From Flavobacterium piscis (GTDB taxonomy: Bacteria; Bacteroidota; Bacteroidia; Flavobacteriales; Flavobacteriaceae), in assembly GCF_001686925.1 (NCBI RefSeq), contig NZ_LVEN01000042.1, forward strand, positions 1 through 64,000: a DNA stretch of 64,000 nucleotides. The letters run 5' to 3'. The notes beneath the pieces are model-generated. The model was not told where the DNA came from and searched no databases. It was given only the letters and a program-made list of their open reading frames with translations. Below are positions 7,895-16,744 of this stretch, one piece after another. Numbering within the stretch: the stretch's first letter is position 1; the number at the start of each line of letters is the position of its first letter. The translations under genes and the position numbers were made by a program.

Positions 7895-9069
7895 GGAACA
7901 GGATACAATATATAGACTGTTGGTTTACTCGGGTAGTAAACTTTGCTGTTTGTACGAATGAGATCAAGAATTTCTTCGCCTCTGCAAACAGCATTGTCAG
8001 GAAAGCAATAGGTATAAAAGTACAGGTCAGGTGCTTCTTTAATAATTTGACTTTCATCAGGGCAATGATACTGATATTCCGGAATTTTTTCTTTTGGGAA
8101 AATATCTATAAAATTAAAAAACAGTCTTTTTTCTGAATATGAACTTACATCAAAAAAGCCAATTACCTTTTCGCGCGGATTATCAACAGATTTAATGTTT
8201 CCGGAGAAAAAACCCGGTTGTGTTTGTGAGAGCAGACTTCCGGAACTTGATATGCTTTTTAATGTTTCGTAGTATGTATATGAAGCAAGGCTTTGAACAT
8301 ATTGTTTTACAAGAATACTATACCTGTTTCTAATATAATTATCTTCACTGCTAATAAATCTCACAGGAAAATTTATCACCTGGTCTGCAGATAAATTATT
8401 CGTACTTGTTAAAAGTATAGTGTTCGATTTTTGACTTGAGAAACAAACTCTGGCCTCTGTAGTTCTTTGCTCAAAAATGATTTCACCTTTGGGATTAGAT
8501 CCTGCAGGAAACATATTGGCAACAGCCTTCGAGGGAAACCATTTTGGAGCCACAATTTTAGATGTTTCTTCGTATTCGTATCTGTAATACTTAGATGTAT
8601 TTGTTGGGTCGGTACTATTTGCAGTTATTTCTACACCCAAAATATTATTTCTGGTTACTGCTTTGGCCTCAACGCTTTCAAGTGGCGTTTGAGTAGTTAA
8701 TTTTTCAGTACTAGAAACATATGATTTTCCATTTTTGGTCAGTACATGTAATTGATATTGTCTTTCCGGACTTGCCTGAAATTGTGTTGCAGAAACATAT
8801 GAGGTGTCACCTTCTTCAAATTCATATCTATTGTTTGCGTCATCGGTCACATATACAACAGCTTCAGTTTCAAATTTAGGAGCACTTTCTTCCAGAGTGT
8901 ATGTTCTTGATATTTTTATTTCCTGAAACTTGTATTCATTCGTGATGGTTGCTGCAATAACAATAACATCTTCAAAACCATTTGCCTGATAGTTATATGG
9001 AGTTGTGCATCCAAAAACTGATGCCAGCAGTATCGTTATAAGAAATCTATAGTGTAAGATTTTTTTCAT
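7837..9069 (-). CDS. DUF4249 domain-containing lipoprotein
   Basis: A 410-residue lipoprotein: the signal peptide ends in SVFGC (Cys about 21), followed by the DUF4249 pattern (VIVIAATITNE near the start, then EAVVYVTDDANNRYEF and YQLHVLTKNGKSYVS). DUF4249 proteins in Bacteroidota are encoded directly after STN-containing TonB receptors and are thought to be their surface partners; the ligand is not known. The gene is 6 bp after the receptor gene and overlaps the next gene. The C-terminal region has several Cys residues (CPD, YCFPDNAVCRGEE, PCGDCS), plausibly disulfides. Confidence 0.85.
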   Translation of the reverse strand: MKKILHYRFLITILLASVFGCTTPYNYQANGFEDVIVIAATITNEYKFQEIKISRTYTLEESAPKFETEAVVYVTDDANNRYEFEEGDTSYVSATQFQASPERQYQLHVLTKNGKSYVSSTEKLTTQTPLESVEAKAVTRNNILGVEITANSTDPTNTSKYYRYEYEETSKIVAPKWFPSKAVANMFPAGSNPKGEIIFEQRTTEARVCFSSQKSNTILLTSTNNLSADQVINFPVRFISSEDNYIRNRYSILVKQYVQSLASYTYYETLKSISSSGSLLSQTQPGFFSGNIKSVDNPREKVIGFFDVSSYSEKRLFFNFIDIFPKEKIPEYQYHCPDESQIIKEAPDLYFYTYCFPDNAVCRGEEILDLIRTNSKVYYPSKPTVYILYPVPCGDCSIFSSNIKPSFWID

Positions 9070-9075
9070 AACTTT

Positions 9076-11832
9076 TTAAAATTTAAAATTATAAGTGATA
9101 GTTGGTATTGGAACTGCAAAAATTGACGTTTTGTAGGCTTTGATTTTTCCGTCTTCTGTTACAAAAAAAACAGAGTATGGATTATTTCGTCCTAACACAT
9201 TATAAATTGAAATATTCCAAAAACTATGTGCTAATTTTTTTATTTTATGATTTCCTTCAATGTTTAAGCCAATGTCCAGTCTGTAGTAATCCGGTATTCT
9301 GTATTTGTTTCGGTCGCTATACAATGTATATTCTGCCCCATTAAAATTATATTTACCAATAGGGTAAGTTACTGGTCTTCCTGTTTGATATACAAAATTA
9401 GATGAAAAACTATATCTATGAGTAAATTTATAATTCATCACAATGCTAACATCGTGGGGTTTGTCAAAATTTGCAGGAAAAAAGTCTCCATTATTTACTT
9501 TTTCATCATTAAACTTACTGTCCAATCTTATAAAAGTCCTTGCATAAGTGTAACCAATCCATCCATTAAGCTTACCGTTTGGCTTCTTTAATAAAAATTC
9601 TACTCCATAAGCTTTTCCGTCTCCTTGAAGTAATTCGGTTTCTAAATCCTGGTTTAATATAATATTTGCACCAACCTTATAATCTAAAATATTTTTGGAT
9701 GTTTTATAATATCCTTCTAAACTTAACTCGATATCATTGTTCTCTAATTTTTTAAAGAGACCTAATGAGTATTGTATTCCACTTTCTGGTTTTACGTTTA
9801 AATCAGATAATTTCCAGGTATCTGTTGGAGCCTGAGTAGAATTGTTTGATAATAAGTGGATATATTGAAAGTTTTTATCGAAACCAGCTTTAATAAAAAA
9901 TGACGGATCAAAGATATAACGTAATCCAATTCTGGGCTCGAAACCTCCTGAAGTATTTATGACTTCATTATTACCATAATTTTTCTCTTCAATAACTGTA
10001 GACGGAGTCATAGGCACACCTTCCTGATATATTTTTTGAGTTGATTTTCCTAAAGCGGCATACAATGAATATCTTGCGCCAACATCAAGTAATAATTTCT
10101 CGGTAATTTGAAATTTATCTGAGAAATATACTCCAGATTCTAATCCTTTTTCGTCGTCAACTTTTATTGGATTGATCAAAGAAGACGATCCGTTTGGTGT
10201 CATTTCTCCAGGATTAACCTTGTAAAGTTTAGTTTGAATTCCGTAAGTAAATTTATGCTTTGCGTTGTATGAAGTATTAAATTTTAGACTAGCCTGAGTT
10301 TCGTCTATCTTATATTTGAAAATAAAAGACTCCGGATTAGCTGAATTGTAATTAATATTAAAATTATATTCACTGTTAGTTACATTTAATTCACTGTTCG
10401 TTTTTTCGCTGAAATTATGCTTCCACTTCAAAGAAATAAGTCTGTTGCTGTATTTATATAAAGAATCAGGGGTTATATTATAAGCGTCTTTGCTATAATA
10501 GACAGTTCCTTCGACTGAATTGTTTTGATTGATTTTATGATTGTATTTTGCAAATAAATCATAAAAAGAAGCCTTGCTATTTTTAAGATTTTCGTCATCT
10601 AATGATTTAAGAATCCAGTCAGAATAAGTGGCTCTTCCTCCAACCAATAAACTTGCTTTTCCTTTTACAACAGGAATTGAAGCGGTTAAATTACTCGTTA
10701 CAGGTCCAATTCCACCTTCTCCGGAGATTTTGTCTACATTTCCATTTTTAGAAGTGATGTCAAATACAGAGGATAGTCTTCCTCCAAATTCAGTTGGAAT
10801 ACCTCCTTTGTAAATATCGACTTTGTTGATAGTATAAGGATTAATGGAGGAAAAAAATCCAAATAAGTGAGTAGGATTATAAATAGTTGCATTGTCTAAA
10901 AGAACTAGATTTTGATCTTCTTTTCCTCCTCGAACACTAAATCCTGATGAACCTTCTCCAGCTGTTTTTATTCCTGGAATTGTTAGCGCGATTTTTAAAA
11001 TGTCACGTTCGCCAAGAACAACCGGAATATTTTTTAAACCTTCTGCTTCTAGTGTTGTAACTCCTGTAATTGCGGTTCTAATATTTTGGCTGTTTTTGCC
11101 TTTTACTACAACTTCATCCAGCTGGTTTATTTTTTCGATAATCGAAAAATCTAAAGTTCCATTGCTGTAAATCATTATTTTTCTCGAAGTGTTTTTATAA
11201 ATTAAAGATTCAATTTCAATAGTATTTATACCGGTAGGAAGTTTTAAACTATAAAAACCCGAAGCATTAGTTGTCGCAGTGATTTTTGTGTTTTTTACTT
11301 TTACGGTAACATCAGTAAGAGGTTTATTGTCCTTCATGTCTGTAATAGTACCAGATAAAGTATAAAAATCTACTTCAGTTTCTTCTACTTGCTCTTTACC
11401 AATTAATGCAATCTGATTATCTTTTGCATTTGGTACATTTTTACTAACTGAATCATATTGTTGAAAGAATACAGGAGTTTGTATACTTCTCGAATCAACC
11501 GTGTTTTTTACAGGATATTTATTGTAAATAACACTATTTTTAGTAAAAATGATTTTATTTTTATCAACAAAAAAATTAAGATCAGTGTCCTTGAAGATCT
11601 TAAACAATATTTCGTCTATTGTTTTATTTTGGAAGCTGCCAGAAATTAAAACAGTATTATCAAACCACTCTTCCTGAAAGTAAAATTTATAATTTGTCGA
11701 AGCTTCAATTTTTTTTAAAACTTCAATTTGGTTAATGTTGCTGTAATTAAGACTAAGAGTTGGTTTTGAATCTTGTGAATACAATAACTGATTTAAACCC
11801 AAAAAAAGTAAAATAATAGTAAAAATTCTCAT
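9076..11832 (-). CDS. TonB-dependent receptor with STN and carboxypeptidase-regulatory domains
   Basis: A 918-residue outer-membrane receptor. Order: signal peptide (about 1-19, ending LLYSQ); STN-like domain (about 25-100: NQIEVLKKIEASTNYKFYF and FKDTDLNFFVDKNKIIF); carboxypeptidase-regulatory-like domain (about 158-235); plug (about 245-365, with GFSVRGGKEDQNLVLLD and YKGGIPTEFGGRLSSVFDI); beta-barrel to an aromatic C-terminus (YNFKF). STN domains can signal to anti-sigma factors, but no FecR/sigma pair lies adjacent. The pairing with DUF4249 suggests import of a specific organic ligand rather than the SusC/SusD type; the ligand is unknown. Confidence 0.9.
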   Translation of the reverse strand: MRIFTIILLFLGLNQLLYSQDSKPTLSLNYSNINQIEVLKKIEASTNYKFYFQEEWFDNTVLISGSFQNKTIDEILFKIFKDTDLNFFVDKNKIIFTKNSVIYNKYPVKNTVDSRSIQTPVFFQQYDSVSKNVPNAKDNQIALIGKEQVEETEVDFYTLSGTITDMKDNKPLTDVTVKVKNTKITATTNASGFYSLKLPTGINTIEIESLIYKNTSRKIMIYSNGTLDFSIIEKINQLDEVVVKGKNSQNIRTAITGVTTLEAEGLKNIPVVLGERDILKIALTIPGIKTAGEGSSGFSVRGGKEDQNLVLLDNATIYNPTHLFGFFSSINPYTINKVDIYKGGIPTEFGGRLSSVFDITSKNGNVDKISGEGGIGPVTSNLTASIPVVKGKASLLVGGRATYSDWILKSLDDENLKNSKASFYDLFAKYNHKINQNNSVEGTVYYSKDAYNITPDSLYKYSNRLISLKWKHNFSEKTNSELNVTNSEYNFNINYNSANPESFIFKYKIDETQASLKFNTSYNAKHKFTYGIQTKLYKVNPGEMTPNGSSSLINPIKVDDEKGLESGVYFSDKFQITEKLLLDVGARYSLYAALGKSTQKIYQEGVPMTPSTVIEEKNYGNNEVINTSGGFEPRIGLRYIFDPSFFIKAGFDKNFQYIHLLSNNSTQAPTDTWKLSDLNVKPESGIQYSLGLFKKLENNDIELSLEGYYKTSKNILDYKVGANIILNQDLETELLQGDGKAYGVEFLLKKPNGKLNGWIGYTYARTFIRLDSKFNDEKVNNGDFFPANFDKPHDVSIVMNYKFTHRYSFSSNFVYQTGRPVTYPIGKYNFNGAEYTLYSDRNKYRIPDYYRLDIGLNIEGNHKIKKLAHSFWNISIYNVLGRNNPYSVFFVTEDGKIKAYKTSIFAVPIPTITYNFKF

Positions 11833-11850
11833 TTAATTAGTTTCTAGGAA

Positions 11851-12570
11851 TTAAAAATTGTTAATGTATTGTATTAGATTTTTCATAAATAATACCTGAT
11901 TTGTCTTTCTTAAATCCTTATTCATTAGAAAGAAATCATTTATTTTTCTTTTTTGATTCGGATATAATTTAATAAGTTCTGTTTTATCATTAATCAAGGT
12001 GAATTTATTATCTTTTAATAGTAAATAATCAGAATGAGATTTATAATCAATGAAAACAGAATAGCCTCTTATGACATCATTTTTCTCCTTATTGTATTTT
12101 ATATATAAGACAGCATTATTTCCAATTATGACTTCTTCATAATAACCAGATTTGAAGTTGGTAGATGTTTGCTTTAAATTGATGAATTTTTCATTATCAA
12201 TTTTAAAAGAGTCAACTTTTTCTTTAAGAAGATTGATTTGTATATAAGGTGATTCGATATAAGGTCTAATTACTAGCTGATCATTAAACAGATCATATTT
12301 TAAGTCTAGATTAAAGTAGCTTTGACCTTCATAAATAATATTACCATTTTTAAATTCGTCAGTTTTATAATAACGATGATGATCATTTATGGTTTGATCA
12401 AAATTTAAATGTCCGTTCCCATTATTGAAATCCAGAGATTCTTTACCAAAATTTTTGTCAAACCAATTATAAGTTAAAACTTCATTATTATTTTGGCCGA
12501 AAATTTGCGAAGTATTTAGTAATAATCCAAATAGAATTATAAAAAGAAGTTCTTTTTGAAGTTTTTTCAA
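11851..12570 (-). CDS. Secreted protein of unknown function upstream of the TonB receptor
   Basis: A 239-residue protein with a signal peptide (hydrophobic core LLFIILFGLLLNTS, cleavage near IFGQ) and no later membrane segment. I do not recognise a named domain. It is rich in Asn, Asp, Lys and aromatic residues, with beta-strand-like periodicity up to about residue 180 and a helical Lys-rich C-terminus. It lies 18 bp before the TonB receptor, making it the first gene of the four-gene unit. A role as periplasmic or surface accessory is inferred from position only. TATTTTTG on the minus strand at 12613-12606 is a fair -7 box for the whole unit. Confidence 0.7.
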   Translation of the reverse strand: MKKLQKELLFIILFGLLLNTSQIFGQNNNEVLTYNWFDKNFGKESLDFNNGNGHLNFDQTINDHHRYYKTDEFKNGNIIYEGQSYFNLDLKYDLFNDQLVIRPYIESPYIQINLLKEKVDSFKIDNEKFINLKQTSTNFKSGYYEEVIIGNNAVLYIKYNKEKNDVIRGYSVFIDYKSHSDYLLLKDNKFTLINDKTELIKLYPNQKRKINDFFLMNKDLRKTNQVLFMKNLIQYINNF

Positions 12571-12875
12571 AAGATTAAATATTTAAAGGTTGTGGTTTTG
12601 GTTTTCAAAAATATTAAAAAATATTAGAAAAAACCTATAAATATTTTTAAACTTGTTATATAAAATTAAAAATATAATATATGATGTTTAAAATTTTAAC
12701 AAAAGTGAAAAATAAAATAAAAACAAAGAGTTTTTTTTAAAACATCACAACAGGTATTAAATTTGGATTTGAAGATAATAAAATAAAAAACATTGAAGTC
12801 CATAAAGCTATTTGATAAAAATACAATTTGGATAATTCTAGTTATGATCTTCAGGTTCTTATGTTGGTAAAATAA
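12571..12875. other. Gene-poor gap with possible decayed coding remnant
   Basis: The first part is AT-rich and contains the likely promoter of the minus-strand TonB locus. From 12741 a plus-strand frame reads 24 protein-like codons (NITTGIKFGFEDNKIKNIEV and on), then two stops, then about 18 more protein-like codons to a TAA at 12873-12875, all in the frame of the GNAT gene that begins at 12876. It may be the eroded remains of a gene; no match is recognised. Confidence 0.25.
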
Positions 12876-13412
12876 ATGATATTTCTAATGGAGTTCACAT
12901 CAAATATAGTAATAAATACAAATCGATTAATTCTTGAGCCAATTGATGAAAAATATATTGATGATATCAATACAAACTTCACTCCGGAAATAACAATATA
13001 CATGCCCTTTAATCCAAATAGGGATAGAAAGGAAATTGTAAATTTTGTAGAGAGTGCAAAGAAAAATTTAATTCAAAAAACTGATATTGTTTTTGTGGTT
13101 CTTAATTTAAAAAGAGAATTCATAGGTTGCTGTGGAATACATAATATTAATAAAGAATCTGTTGAACTTGGATTATGGTTAAGAAAGGAATCTCAAAGTT
13201 TAGGACTTGGAGCAGAAATAATAAATGCTCTAATTGATTTTATAGAACAAAATTTTAAACTTAATTATATCATTTATCCTGTAGATCAAAAGAATTATAG
13301 AAGTGTGAAAATTCCTGAAAAATTTGGTTTTATTCCTTTTCGTACCTATAAACAGAAAAAAAATGATACAACTGATCTCTATATTATAGAATTCCGAAAG
13401 TATACGACATAA
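12876..13412 (+). CDS. GNAT family N-acetyltransferase
   Basis: A 178-residue acetyltransferase of the RimJ/RimL-like type. It starts with a strand ending TNRLILEPIDEKYID, typical of this subgroup; the acetyl-CoA-binding region is around ESQSLGLGAEIINALIDF (about 108-125), followed by the conserved C-terminal strand-helix (NYRSVKIPEKFGFIPF, with SVK/IPEKFGF in place of the usual S..v.eK.GF). A second ATG five codons in (12888) is an equally good start. The substrate, an amine or protein N-terminus, is unknown. It is flanked on both sides by probable gene remnants, suggesting an exchange-prone spot. Confidence 0.82.
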   Translation: MIFLMEFTSNIVINTNRLILEPIDEKYIDDINTNFTPEITIYMPFNPNRDRKEIVNFVESAKKNLIQKTDIVFVVLNLKREFIGCCGIHNINKESVELGLWLRKESQSLGLGAEIINALIDFIEQNFKLNYIIYPVDQKNYRSVKIPEKFGFIPFRTYKQKKNDTTDLYIIEFRKYTT

Positions 13413-13481
13413 TTAAATCTTCGTTATTTTTAATTCGGTTTTGCCAGCTCCAGACCCTCCTGTAATTATATAGTTATTCAT
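13413..13481 (-). pseudogene. Remnant of an AAA family ATPase (Walker A only)
   Basis: On the minus strand 22 codons read MNNYIITGGSGAGKTELKI and stop at 13413. This is the typical N-terminus of small AAA-type ATPases that open with a strand and a GGxGxGKT P-loop directly after Met. All the rest of the gene is missing: the stop abuts the GNAT stop codon (13410-13412). It is best read as a 5-prime fragment left by a deletion that brought in or joined the GNAT gene. 13482-13748 shows nothing else clear. Confidence 0.6.
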
Positions 13482-13748
13482 TAGATTTTATAATTTTTAC
13501 AATTAAATTATTGGTTTTAGGTAAAATAGGATAAAAATGTATTGGAGGTAGATAATAGAAAGTCTTTTTATTTGGCTATTTTAGCTTTTAAACAAAAGTA
13601 GAAAGTAGGCTTTAGCAAACTTATTACGTTTTAACTTTAATTTAAAATTGTACGAAAAAGAAATTGCCCTATAGCAAAAAGAGTGGAGTATGATTTATAT
13701 GCATAAGAGAGATTACAAATTAGGATGTAACATTAAAAAACATAAATT

Positions 13749-14273
13749 ATGAAAAACAAAATTTACTGCATGGCGTTATTATTCATTAGTAGTTTAATAA
13801 TTTCCTGTTCTTCGGATGATGATTTGAGTTATAAAAACGATTTTCAAAGTAGTCAGGCTACATGGTTAAATTTTAAAGGATCTTCAAACAATTCATATAA
13901 ATATGTCGTTGCCGGAGGTTCTGTGTTTGCGACTTATGGTTGGCAAACTACAATTACAGTCTCAAACGGGAAAATAGTGTCTAGAAATTTTAAATATTTA
14001 GGTAATCCAGCCAATATTCCGGCAGAACAATTAGAATGGACAGAGAATGAAAGTGAAATAAATGGTCATCAAAATTCAAATGCTGCTGACGCTTTAACGT
14101 TAGACGAAATCTACACTAAAGCCAAAAACGAATGGTTGGTTAAGAGAAAAAATGTAACGAATTATTTTGAAGCAAAAAATGATGGTTTGATATCAACCTG
14201 TGGGTACGTCGAAAAAGGTTGTGTCGACGATTGCTTTGCCGGAATTACCATAAAGAGTATTCAGAGTTTATAG
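13749..14273 (+). CDS. Lipoprotein of unknown function
   Basis: A 174-residue protein with a lipoprotein signal: hydrophobic core ALLFISSLIIS then Cys20 followed by SSDDD. The acidic run directly after the lipidated Cys is compatible with surface export in Bacteroidota, where such signals have been described. The mature part has a strand-rich region (YKYVVAGGSVFATYGWQTTITV) and four Cys near the C-terminus (STCGY, KGCVDDC), likely disulfides. The family is not recognised. It is a stand-alone gene followed by another single gene on the same strand. Confidence 0.72.
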   Translation: MKNKIYCMALLFISSLIISCSSDDDLSYKNDFQSSQATWLNFKGSSNNSYKYVVAGGSVFATYGWQTTITVSNGKIVSRNFKYLGNPANIPAEQLEWTENESEINGHQNSNAADALTLDEIYTKAKNEWLVKRKNVTNYFEAKNDGLISTCGYVEKGCVDDCFAGITIKSIQSL

Positions 14274-14320
14274 TGAAGAGTAAATATTTTCCAATTTTAA
14301 GAGTTCATTTATTACGGCAT

Positions 14321-14328
14321 TATATTTG
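14321..14328 (+). promoter_or_regulatory. -7 box (TATATTTG)
   Basis: TATATTTG fits TAnnTTTG and lies 51 bp before the ATG at 14380. No -33 TTG at good distance is visible, so support is partial. Confidence 0.35.
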
Positions 14329-14379
14329 TCTGGCGTAAAGAAGTTAACGAAAAGCAAAAATTAATAATTTTTAAATCAA

Positions 14380-14844
14380 ATGGAAAATCAAATTATTATA
14401 CTAAAACCCTGCAATCAAAACTGGAATTCAATGCTACCAAATAAAGAGGGTAGATTCTGTAATTCTTGTAGTAAAACCGTAATTGATTTTACTAAAATGG
14501 AGAATTCTGAAATAAGAAATTATTTGATTGAAAACTCCAAAAATGAAAGTGTTTGCGGGCATTTTAACTCTAATCAAATTAAGAACTACGATAGTAGCAA
14601 ATATGATAATTTGAGAAATAGATTTAGTAGAATTAAGATTAAACCAATTAAAAAAATGGCTTTGTTTTCACTGAGTCTTCTTTTTTCTTTGACAAGTTGT
14701 ATGGGAAAAGCAGTAATAGATGGAGAAACAGCAGTAATTGATAATGATACAATTAGGGATAATGAAATCGTCAATAAAGAAAAGGATACATTAAAACAGA
14801 ATGATGCTATAAAAAGTGAAATTAGTCAAAAAGAGAAGAGATAA
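14380..14844 (+). CDS. Small membrane-anchored protein with N-terminal Cys motif
   Basis: A 154-residue protein. The N-terminus has a Bacteroidota-specific Cys pattern: PCNQNWNSMLPN, then GRFCNSCSKTVIDFT and, further on, SVCGHF, giving about four conserved Cys before residue 60, suggestive of metal binding. A hydrophobic segment follows (about 91-107, ALFSLSLLFSLTSC) and a charged tail. In relatives this N-terminal module is often fused to a carboxypeptidase-regulatory or TonB C-terminal domain; none is present here, so this is a short form. The function is unknown; a membrane-anchored redox or metal-sensing role is only a guess. Confidence 0.65.
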   Translation: MENQIIILKPCNQNWNSMLPNKEGRFCNSCSKTVIDFTKMENSEIRNYLIENSKNESVCGHFNSNQIKNYDSSKYDNLRNRFSRIKIKPIKKMALFSLSLLFSLTSCMGKAVIDGETAVIDNDTIRDNEIVNKEKDTLKQNDAIKSEISQKEKR

Positions 14845-14887
14845 TAACAGTGTATTTCGGATCAATGCTTAAAGACTCAATAATTAT

Positions 14888-15010
14888 TTTTTACCGCAGA
14901 GAAACACAGAGACTTTTGTCTAAAAATTCTTTAGAAATCACAGAATTCACAATATTAAATCAATACAAAACTTTGCGAACTTTGCCTTTTATAAAAGTTA
15001 AGAGAAAAAA
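14888..15010. repeat. Intergenic repeat, CGCAGAG/CTTTGCG family
   Basis: Contains ACCGCAGAGAAACACAGAG and AACTTTGCGAACTTTGCC, the same vocabulary as the repeats at 1-125, 47806-47916 and 49798-50425. No gene is visible in 14845-15095. Confidence 0.5.
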
Positions 15011-15096
15011 AACTTAGCGTTCTTTTCAGTAATTTTTTTTTACTCCCAAAGGTTTTGGGATTGATTAGGATTAAATAACATTGAAGAAATAAAAAT

Positions 15097-15128
15097 AAAA
15101 AAAAACTCCTTAATTTCTTAAGGAGTTT
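15097..15128 (-). terminator. Terminator of tRNA-Val
   Basis: On the minus strand ACTCCTTAA, GAAA and TTAAGGAGT form a 9-bp perfect stem, followed by a run of T residues, just after the tRNA 3-prime end. Confidence 0.8.
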
Positions 15129-15134
15129 CTTTGT

Positions 15135-15208
15135 GGGCGATGAGGGGTTCGAACCCCCGACCCCCTCGGTGTAAACGAGGTGCTCTGAACCAGCTGAGCT
15201 AATCGCCC
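15135..15208 (-). tRNA. tRNA-Val (anticodon TAC)
   Basis: 74 nt on the minus strand. The acceptor arms GGGCGAT and ATCGCCC pair perfectly. The anticodon stem CCTCG/CGAGG encloses the loop TTTACAC, giving anticodon TAC (15173-15171). The T arm with GGTTCGAACCC is canonical. CCA is not encoded. A terminator follows directly. Confidence 0.96.
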
Positions 15209-15386
15209 TATTTTACTAGGTTGCTATCGTTTGTGATTGCGAGTGCAAATATAAGGCACTTTTTCAGTTCTGCAAACAAAACCCGCTAAAAATTTAAAGT
15301 TTTTTTAAAGTTTTTTCTATCTCGTTGTAATTGAATTTATTATAAAAGAACTTTTTTTAGTCTTTTTCTTTCAATTTAAAATTCCG

Positions 15387-16613
15387 TTAGTTTAATGGCA
15401 ATTCGGCAACAACAAAAGTGCTTCCGCCAACATAGATAAAATCATTTTGCGCCGCATTTTGCCTTGCTGAATCGAAAGCTTCGGCAACAGAATCATATTT
15501 TGCACCAATTAAATCATATTTTTTAGCCGCTTCTTTTAATATTTCAGTAGCTAAACCTCTCGACGAATTAGGTCGGCAGAAATAATATCGCGCATTTTTA
15601 GGAAAAAGAGGTAAAATAGCATCTAAATCTTTATCATTTACAACACCAAGAACAATATGAAGCTTGTCAAAAGTTTCGTTCTGGATCTGATTCATGACAA
15701 CAGTCAGTCCGTGTTTGTTATGTGCCGTGTCGCAAATAATTTTAGGGTTTTCTCCCAATTGCTGCCATCTTCCTTGTAAGCCCGTATTTTTTACCACTTT
15801 CGATAAACCAAATTTTAAATTTTCATCAGAAACCTTAAATTCATTTTGAGAGTTTAAAACTGCAATAGTTTGCTGAACGGTTTTTTTATTGCGAAATTGA
15901 TAATCCCCAATTAAATCCGACGGAAAAACTTGCGAAATTAAATCAGAAGCAAAATAAATCGGTGCTTTGTTTTCTTCGGCTTTAGCTAAAAATACAGGCT
16001 GAGTTTCATTCGTATATTCACCAATAACAACAGGAACATTTGGTTTAATAATTCCTGCCTTTTCACCAGCAATTGCTGCCGGAGTATTTCCTAAAAATTG
16101 AGTATGATCTAAATCGATGTTTGTAATAACCGAAACCAAAGGCGTGATAATATTCGTAGCGTCCAATCTTCCTCCAAGACCAACCTCGATAATAGCGATA
16201 TCTACTTTTTCTGAGGCAAAATAATCAAAAGCCAAACCAACCGACATTTCGAAAAAACTCATATCATTCGCTTCAAAAAAGTCTTTGTGTTTCGCTACAA
16301 ATTCACAAACAAAATCTTCGGATATCTCTTCACCATTTATTTTAATTCTCTCCCTGAAATCTTTTAAGTGCGGCGAAGTATACAAGCCCACTTTATATCC
16401 CGCTTCCTGCAAAACCGAAGCCAGCATGTGCGAGGTCGATCCCTTACCATTCGTTCCCGCAACATGAATGCATTTTAACCTGTTTTGTGGGTTATCAAGA
16501 TGATCGACCAATAGTTTAATATTCGTCAAATCTTCTTTATATGCCGAAGCGCCCTGAAGTTGATACATCGGGAGTTGATTAAACATCCAATTCGTAGTTT
16601 CCTGATAGTTCAT
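15387..16613 (-). CDS. folC: Bifunctional folylpolyglutamate/dihydrofolate synthase
   Basis: A 408-residue ATP-dependent ligase of the Mur ligase superfamily that adds glutamate to dihydropteroate and to folates. The P-loop HVAGTNGKGSTSHML lies at about 50-64, with the folate-site region YTSPHLKDFRERIKING, the metal-binding segment GLGGRLDATNII and the C-terminal domain motif DTAHNKHGL. Length is normal. It is divergent from exbB across 131 bp. In several Flavobacteriia folC follows exbB-exbD-tonB; here it points away (from memory, so moderate weight). Confidence 0.94.
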   Translation of the reverse strand: MNYQETTNWMFNQLPMYQLQGASAYKEDLTNIKLLVDHLDNPQNRLKCIHVAGTNGKGSTSHMLASVLQEAGYKVGLYTSPHLKDFRERIKINGEEISEDFVCEFVAKHKDFFEANDMSFFEMSVGLAFDYFASEKVDIAIIEVGLGGRLDATNIITPLVSVITNIDLDHTQFLGNTPAAIAGEKAGIIKPNVPVVIGEYTNETQPVFLAKAEENKAPIYFASDLISQVFPSDLIGDYQFRNKKTVQQTIAVLNSQNEFKVSDENLKFGLSKVVKNTGLQGRWQQLGENPKIICDTAHNKHGLTVVMNQIQNETFDKLHIVLGVVNDKDLDAILPLFPKNARYYFCRPNSSRGLATEILKEAAKKYDLIGAKYDSVAEAFDSARQNAAQNDFIYVGGSTFVVAELPLN

Positions 16614-16744
16614 GTATTTTGGATAAAATAGTTGTCGATTGAAATAATTTTCGTTTTTTTTAGTTTTATATTACAGCGAAAATTATCTTTATTGCAAATT
16701 TCAAATATTTTTTAGAATTAATTATTAAAAACCAGAATTAATAT

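Noticed and set aside
9076..11832. SusC/SusD-type polysaccharide locus
   Set aside because: No SusD-like lipoprotein and no glycoside hydrolase nearby; the partner is DUF4249.
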